DNA of 64,000 nucleotides from Rhodeus uyekii (lineage: Eukaryota > Chordata > Actinopteri > Cypriniformes > Acheilognathidae): positions 224,001-288,000 of the forward strand of contig JAWRVZ010000079.1 of NCBI GenBank assembly GCA_037043235.1, given 5' to 3'. Both the position numbers and the translations under genes were made by a program. This document shows positions 61,095 to 64,000 of this stretch, piece by piece (the stretch's first letter is position 1; every line of letters starts with the position of its first letter). Under the pieces are notes generated by a model. The model saw nothing but the letters and a program-made list of their open reading frames with translations, did no database searches and was not told the origin of the DNA.

Positions 61095-61370
61095 TTGTTT
61101 TTGAACATTGTCTAGGAACCACAATACAAATTCCTGAGTTGCTGAACTGTGCTGGGGAGGAGAGGCTGAGTCTCTGCTCTCATCCAGCTTTGGCTTTTGA
61201 TCGCTATGCTGGCTCTCATTCAGCCCAGAGCTTAGAGGCTGATTGGACTTGACTCCATCAGGAACTGTTTTTAAGAGGAGATCCTCTTGCTGTGTCTGAA
61301 ACACTAGATGAACTTCATACTCCTCTGCTGAAATGTCACCAATTGTGCAGATCTGTAGTCTTGAACACAT
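61095..61370 (-). CDS. Unidentified minus-strand ORF, coding-like (about 91 aa from ATG)
   Basis: An open frame from an ATG at 61370 to a TAA near 61092, also open somewhat upstream of the ATG. It has mixed hydrophilic composition with balanced codon use: GDISAEEYEVHLVFQTQQED, a Ser/Gln/Asp-rich middle (SQHSDQKPKLDESRDSAS), ending FVLWFLDNVQKQ. A possible acceptor (TATGCGTTTAG or the following CAG) lies 5' near 61412. I do not recognise the family. It lies inside KANSL1 intron 2 on the opposite strand. It may be a terminal exon of a nested gene, a processed fragment or chance. Confidence 0.3.
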
Positions 61371-62314
61371 TGCCAAACATGAATTTGGTTCTCGTAACTG
61401 CTAAACGCATATATTCACTCTTCACGCACTCACTCAAGTCATTCTTTTCTATGCAACTTTTTTTTGTTTCTCACCACAAACACGAGAAGGTGGTTGGATG
61501 CAGTACATGCTCACATTAAGTTGTTGGAAGCTCACAGCCACATGTGGTTGTGTTTTGCTGGCAGCTTGAGTAACTTAACAGAGTAATTGAGTTTATTTTT
61601 CAATCTAATGAAATGTTTGTGTCTATACCAGTTCAGTGTTTTAAATCTGCTTGCTGTTTATTTTCCCTTTGTGAAGTATATATTGTTTTGGGACATAATC
61701 TAGCCTTTTTTAAACTTGAGTGTGAAGGTGTTGACTATATCAGCGTTTGGCAATCATATGGCACACAAACGGCAAATCACAGGAGTGCGCACGGTTTGTC
61801 GGATCTGCTCGCTACTGCAGGTTAAAAATCTCACATCAAAAATATTTATAGATCCTAACTCGTTGAAACAGACTGTGAATATGAGGAATCATTACCTCAA
61901 GGCACGTCTGTATTGAAGTTTTGGGGACAGTATTTAAATTAATTGCATAAACATCTTTAGGTATTATCACGTCCCAGTGGTTATTCCATGGCTGCAATAG
62001 GTTTTCTAATAGTCGTTCATTTAAGTGATTAGCTGGCTGTATATTAAATCATAAAAATGGGCCTTTAATTTCTTGTGTATAAAACGAATAGCCAAATCAG
62101 CGCTCAAGTGCAAGCAGAAAGCTTACCACAGCACGCCGACAAAAGTAAAGATTATGAAAGTGTCATAAAAAGATCTGCACAGAGACAGTCTAAACATCTA
62201 ATAATTTGTTTGATAATGTTTTCAGCTGTGGAGATTGTCGACGATGCAGACTCAACATCTCCGCAGTAGTGAATTCTCTTATATGCACGTTTCATACATA
62301 TTACATAATCTAAG

Positions 62315-63037
62315 CACAGTAATACCTCGGTTTACGAGTTTAATTCGTTCCAAGAGCTCGTAACTCCAAATTCTCGTACACCAAACATTTTTCCCCATTA
62401 GAATGCAATAAAAATCACTCGATTCGTTCCACATGACCATAAATGCCCATTTTAAATATTTTGGGTTTTACCCTATTATTTACAGTTACAATTATAACCT
62501 TTAAGATCTCATATAAATACTAATTAATATTTTACAATTAAACTCTAAAAATACTTTACAATTACTGTAACGTGCACTTTATCTTCGAGTAGCATCACTG
62601 CTGGTGTGAAGGAAACTAGAGGAGGGTTTCGTACCTTCTTTCTTACTCATCTTGAGGTCATTGTCTACATGCTGTGCTGTACGTATATATTTCACGACAT
62701 GAACAATAGCTATCACAATTAATGTTAACAACACGAGGTAAAACCGCTGTAAATCACTTATAAAAATATCACTGTGGTGATTAATGCAACCAAACCGAGC
62801 GATGCTGAGAGAATGAACGAGTTACGGGCTGATAAAGGGGTTGGAACCGCGTGACTGTTTTATGAGAGGCTGTCGTTAGGATATTGCCTGTAAAAATGCG
62901 CGCGAAGATGCTGAGCGTTAGGACTTCTCCACAAAAATGTGCATGGGCGAGGGAAAAATTCCTCCGCACTCCGAAACAATGCTCATACACCGATTTGCTC
63001 GTATACAAAGTCACTTGTAAACTGAGGTATTACTGTG
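62315..63037. mobile_element. Tigger/pogo-like MITE, copy 2 (723 bp)
   Basis: The left terminus CACAGTAATACCTCGGTTTA and the right terminus GAGGTATTACTGTG form inverted repeats of at least 12 bp. It is the longer relative of copy 1 at 54739 and retains about 70 extra bases (62505-62580 region, plus some on the right). Frame 62781-63014 is its counterpart of the frame in copy 1. Confidence 0.82.
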
Positions 63038-63067
63038 TTTGTTTCTCACTGGGATGGTGCTTTTATT

Positions 63068-63200
63068 AGGGCTGGGCACACATTTCACAATTTGATTTCC
63101 GTTTAAATGCAGGATTCGATTCAGATCAAGATTCAATTTTATTTAATCACAATTGGGTATGTTAATTTGGAAATGTCAGTAAAAATGTTAATTTTTTTAA
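63068..63200. repeat. Transposon-terminus-like sequence
   Basis: GGGCTGGGCACACATTTCAC and TTCGATTCAGATCAAGATTC resemble the left end of a common fish non-autonomous transposon. The right end is not seen. Confidence 0.35.
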
Positions 63201-64000
63201 AGGAAAGAGTTCTACAATGCAGTAAACCTATACAGGTAACAACGTCAGCTGGTGCGTTACTATAATATTGAAAGTTAAATTGAATATGAATTGATATGGT
63301 GCCTATTTTTGGAAAAACACTCTTCTCTAGAGTTAATTTTTTAAACTTGCTATCGAGTTTATGGTCAATGAATGGCTTTCCTGATACATTGTTTGCCAGC
63401 CGTTTTGTCAAGTTTATTAAAAGGTAGTCAAATTGGACGACCACAGGAGCTCCTCTCCAGATCACTCATTTAACAGTTAATCTGTTGCCAAAATTGTATT
63501 TTATATAGTCACTCAAATAGAAAATAATTAAAATATTCAAACCAGTAATATCAGAATGCGTAGTAGGCGCAGAGAAAAATGTTAAACGTTGAACCATGTT
63601 TTTCAAATTGGTTTGGCATGTATTCTCTTAGCATGCAGTGTAAAAGTATTTTATCAGGAAACGAAGAACAAGTTTATACTCGTGTTCATGTATTAAGGTA
63701 CATTATCATCTTGGACAAACGGCACGCTGAAGCCTCTCATGCCACCTTTTTTCCCTTTTCTTGGAAAGCAATTATGCATTCACAGTATCATGTAGTGTGG
63801 GTTTTCTAGGAAATGCGTGTACTCCTGGTCCTCCGCTTCTCATAAATACTGCTATGTGACGTGCATGTTATTTTTTGACAGATGCGATGTCCAAATGATA
63901 CGGATTTGAAAAGATGTATTGTAGGATAATAACTATTTATCTCTTAGTCGGAAAGTACTCATGCCGTCCAATGACAATAAAGTACTTGATGTCCAGTGAA

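Larger units (their letters stand above)
48643..64000 (+). other. KANSL1 intron 2, runs off the window
   Basis: No match to the next conserved KANSL1 block ([20 protein letters not shown] in human) was found to the right edge, so intron 2 appears longer than 15.3 kb. It holds the transposon copies listed separately and otherwise AT-rich DNA. I saw nothing supportable in 49885-52840, 55400-56080, 58725-61090 and 63200-64000. Confidence 0.55.

Noticed and set aside
48643..64000. Search for KANSL1 exon 3 and further exons
   Set aside because: No segment encoding the conserved [13 protein letters not shown]-like block was found on the + strand, so the remaining exons are taken to lie outside the window.
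1..64000. CRISPR arrays, bacterial operons, rRNA and true tRNA genes
   Set aside because: No regular spacer-repeat arrays or rRNA. tRNA-like boxes occur only as SINE heads followed by the shared SINE tail.

Overview
The window is vertebrate nuclear DNA, most likely from a cypriniform (carp/zebrafish-like) teleost. The evidence is: spliced genes with GT-AG introns and vertebrate-type proteins; AT-rich introns full of Tc1/mariner, hAT-like and tRNA-derived SINE copies of kinds common in cyprinids; many (CA)n/(TA)n microsatellites; and a CpG-rich promoter. No bacterial or phage feature was seen. Species cannot be fixed from sequence alone.

There are two confidently recognised protein genes, both on the + strand. 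CDC27 (APC3, a TPR scaffold of the anaphase-promoting complex) is complete: 19 coding exons from 23332 to 34585, every junction in phase, 834 codons. KANSL1 (scaffold of the KAT8/MOF NSL histone-acetyltransferase complex) starts from a CpG-island promoter near 38.2 kb. It has a non-coding first exon ending at 38763, an 8.6-kb first intron and one large first coding exon (47450-48642). The rest lies beyond the right edge. The two genes have unrelated biochemical roles (cell-cycle ubiquitin ligase versus chromatin acetylation), but their order and orientation match human 17q21.31-q21.32, so this is conserved synteny.

Layout. 0-5 kb: a Tc1-like element with a frameshifted transposase, a solo LTR with perfect 5-bp target duplications, and a MITE. 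5.2-9 kb: a promoter-like block and three exon-like segments that look like a spliced non-coding RNA, followed by an imperfect hairpin. 9.4-19.8 kb: repeats, a GC-rich hAT-like MITE, a decayed Tc1 copy and otherwise featureless DNA. 19.8-21.6 kb: a solo LTR nested inside another solo LTR, with a SINE also inside the outer one. 23.1-35.8 kb: CDC27, whose third intron holds a 180-bp fold-back repeat, an L2-like LINE 3' end and a 78-bp near-perfect palindrome. 36.2-37.4 kb: a second promoter-like block with two exon-like segments of unknown gene. 38.1-64 kb: KANSL1 5' part, with introns carrying MITEs, SINEs, microsatellites, two copies of a Tigger/pogo-like MITE and an unidentified minus-strand ORF at 61.1 kb.

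I found no convincing new defence, CRISPR-like or enzymatic system. The most useful unexplained items are the candidate lncRNA with hairpin (5.4-7.1 kb), the CCAAT/ETS promoter and short coding exon at 36.2-37.4 kb, the large inverted repeats in CDC27 intron 3, and the unidentified ORF at 61.1 kb.
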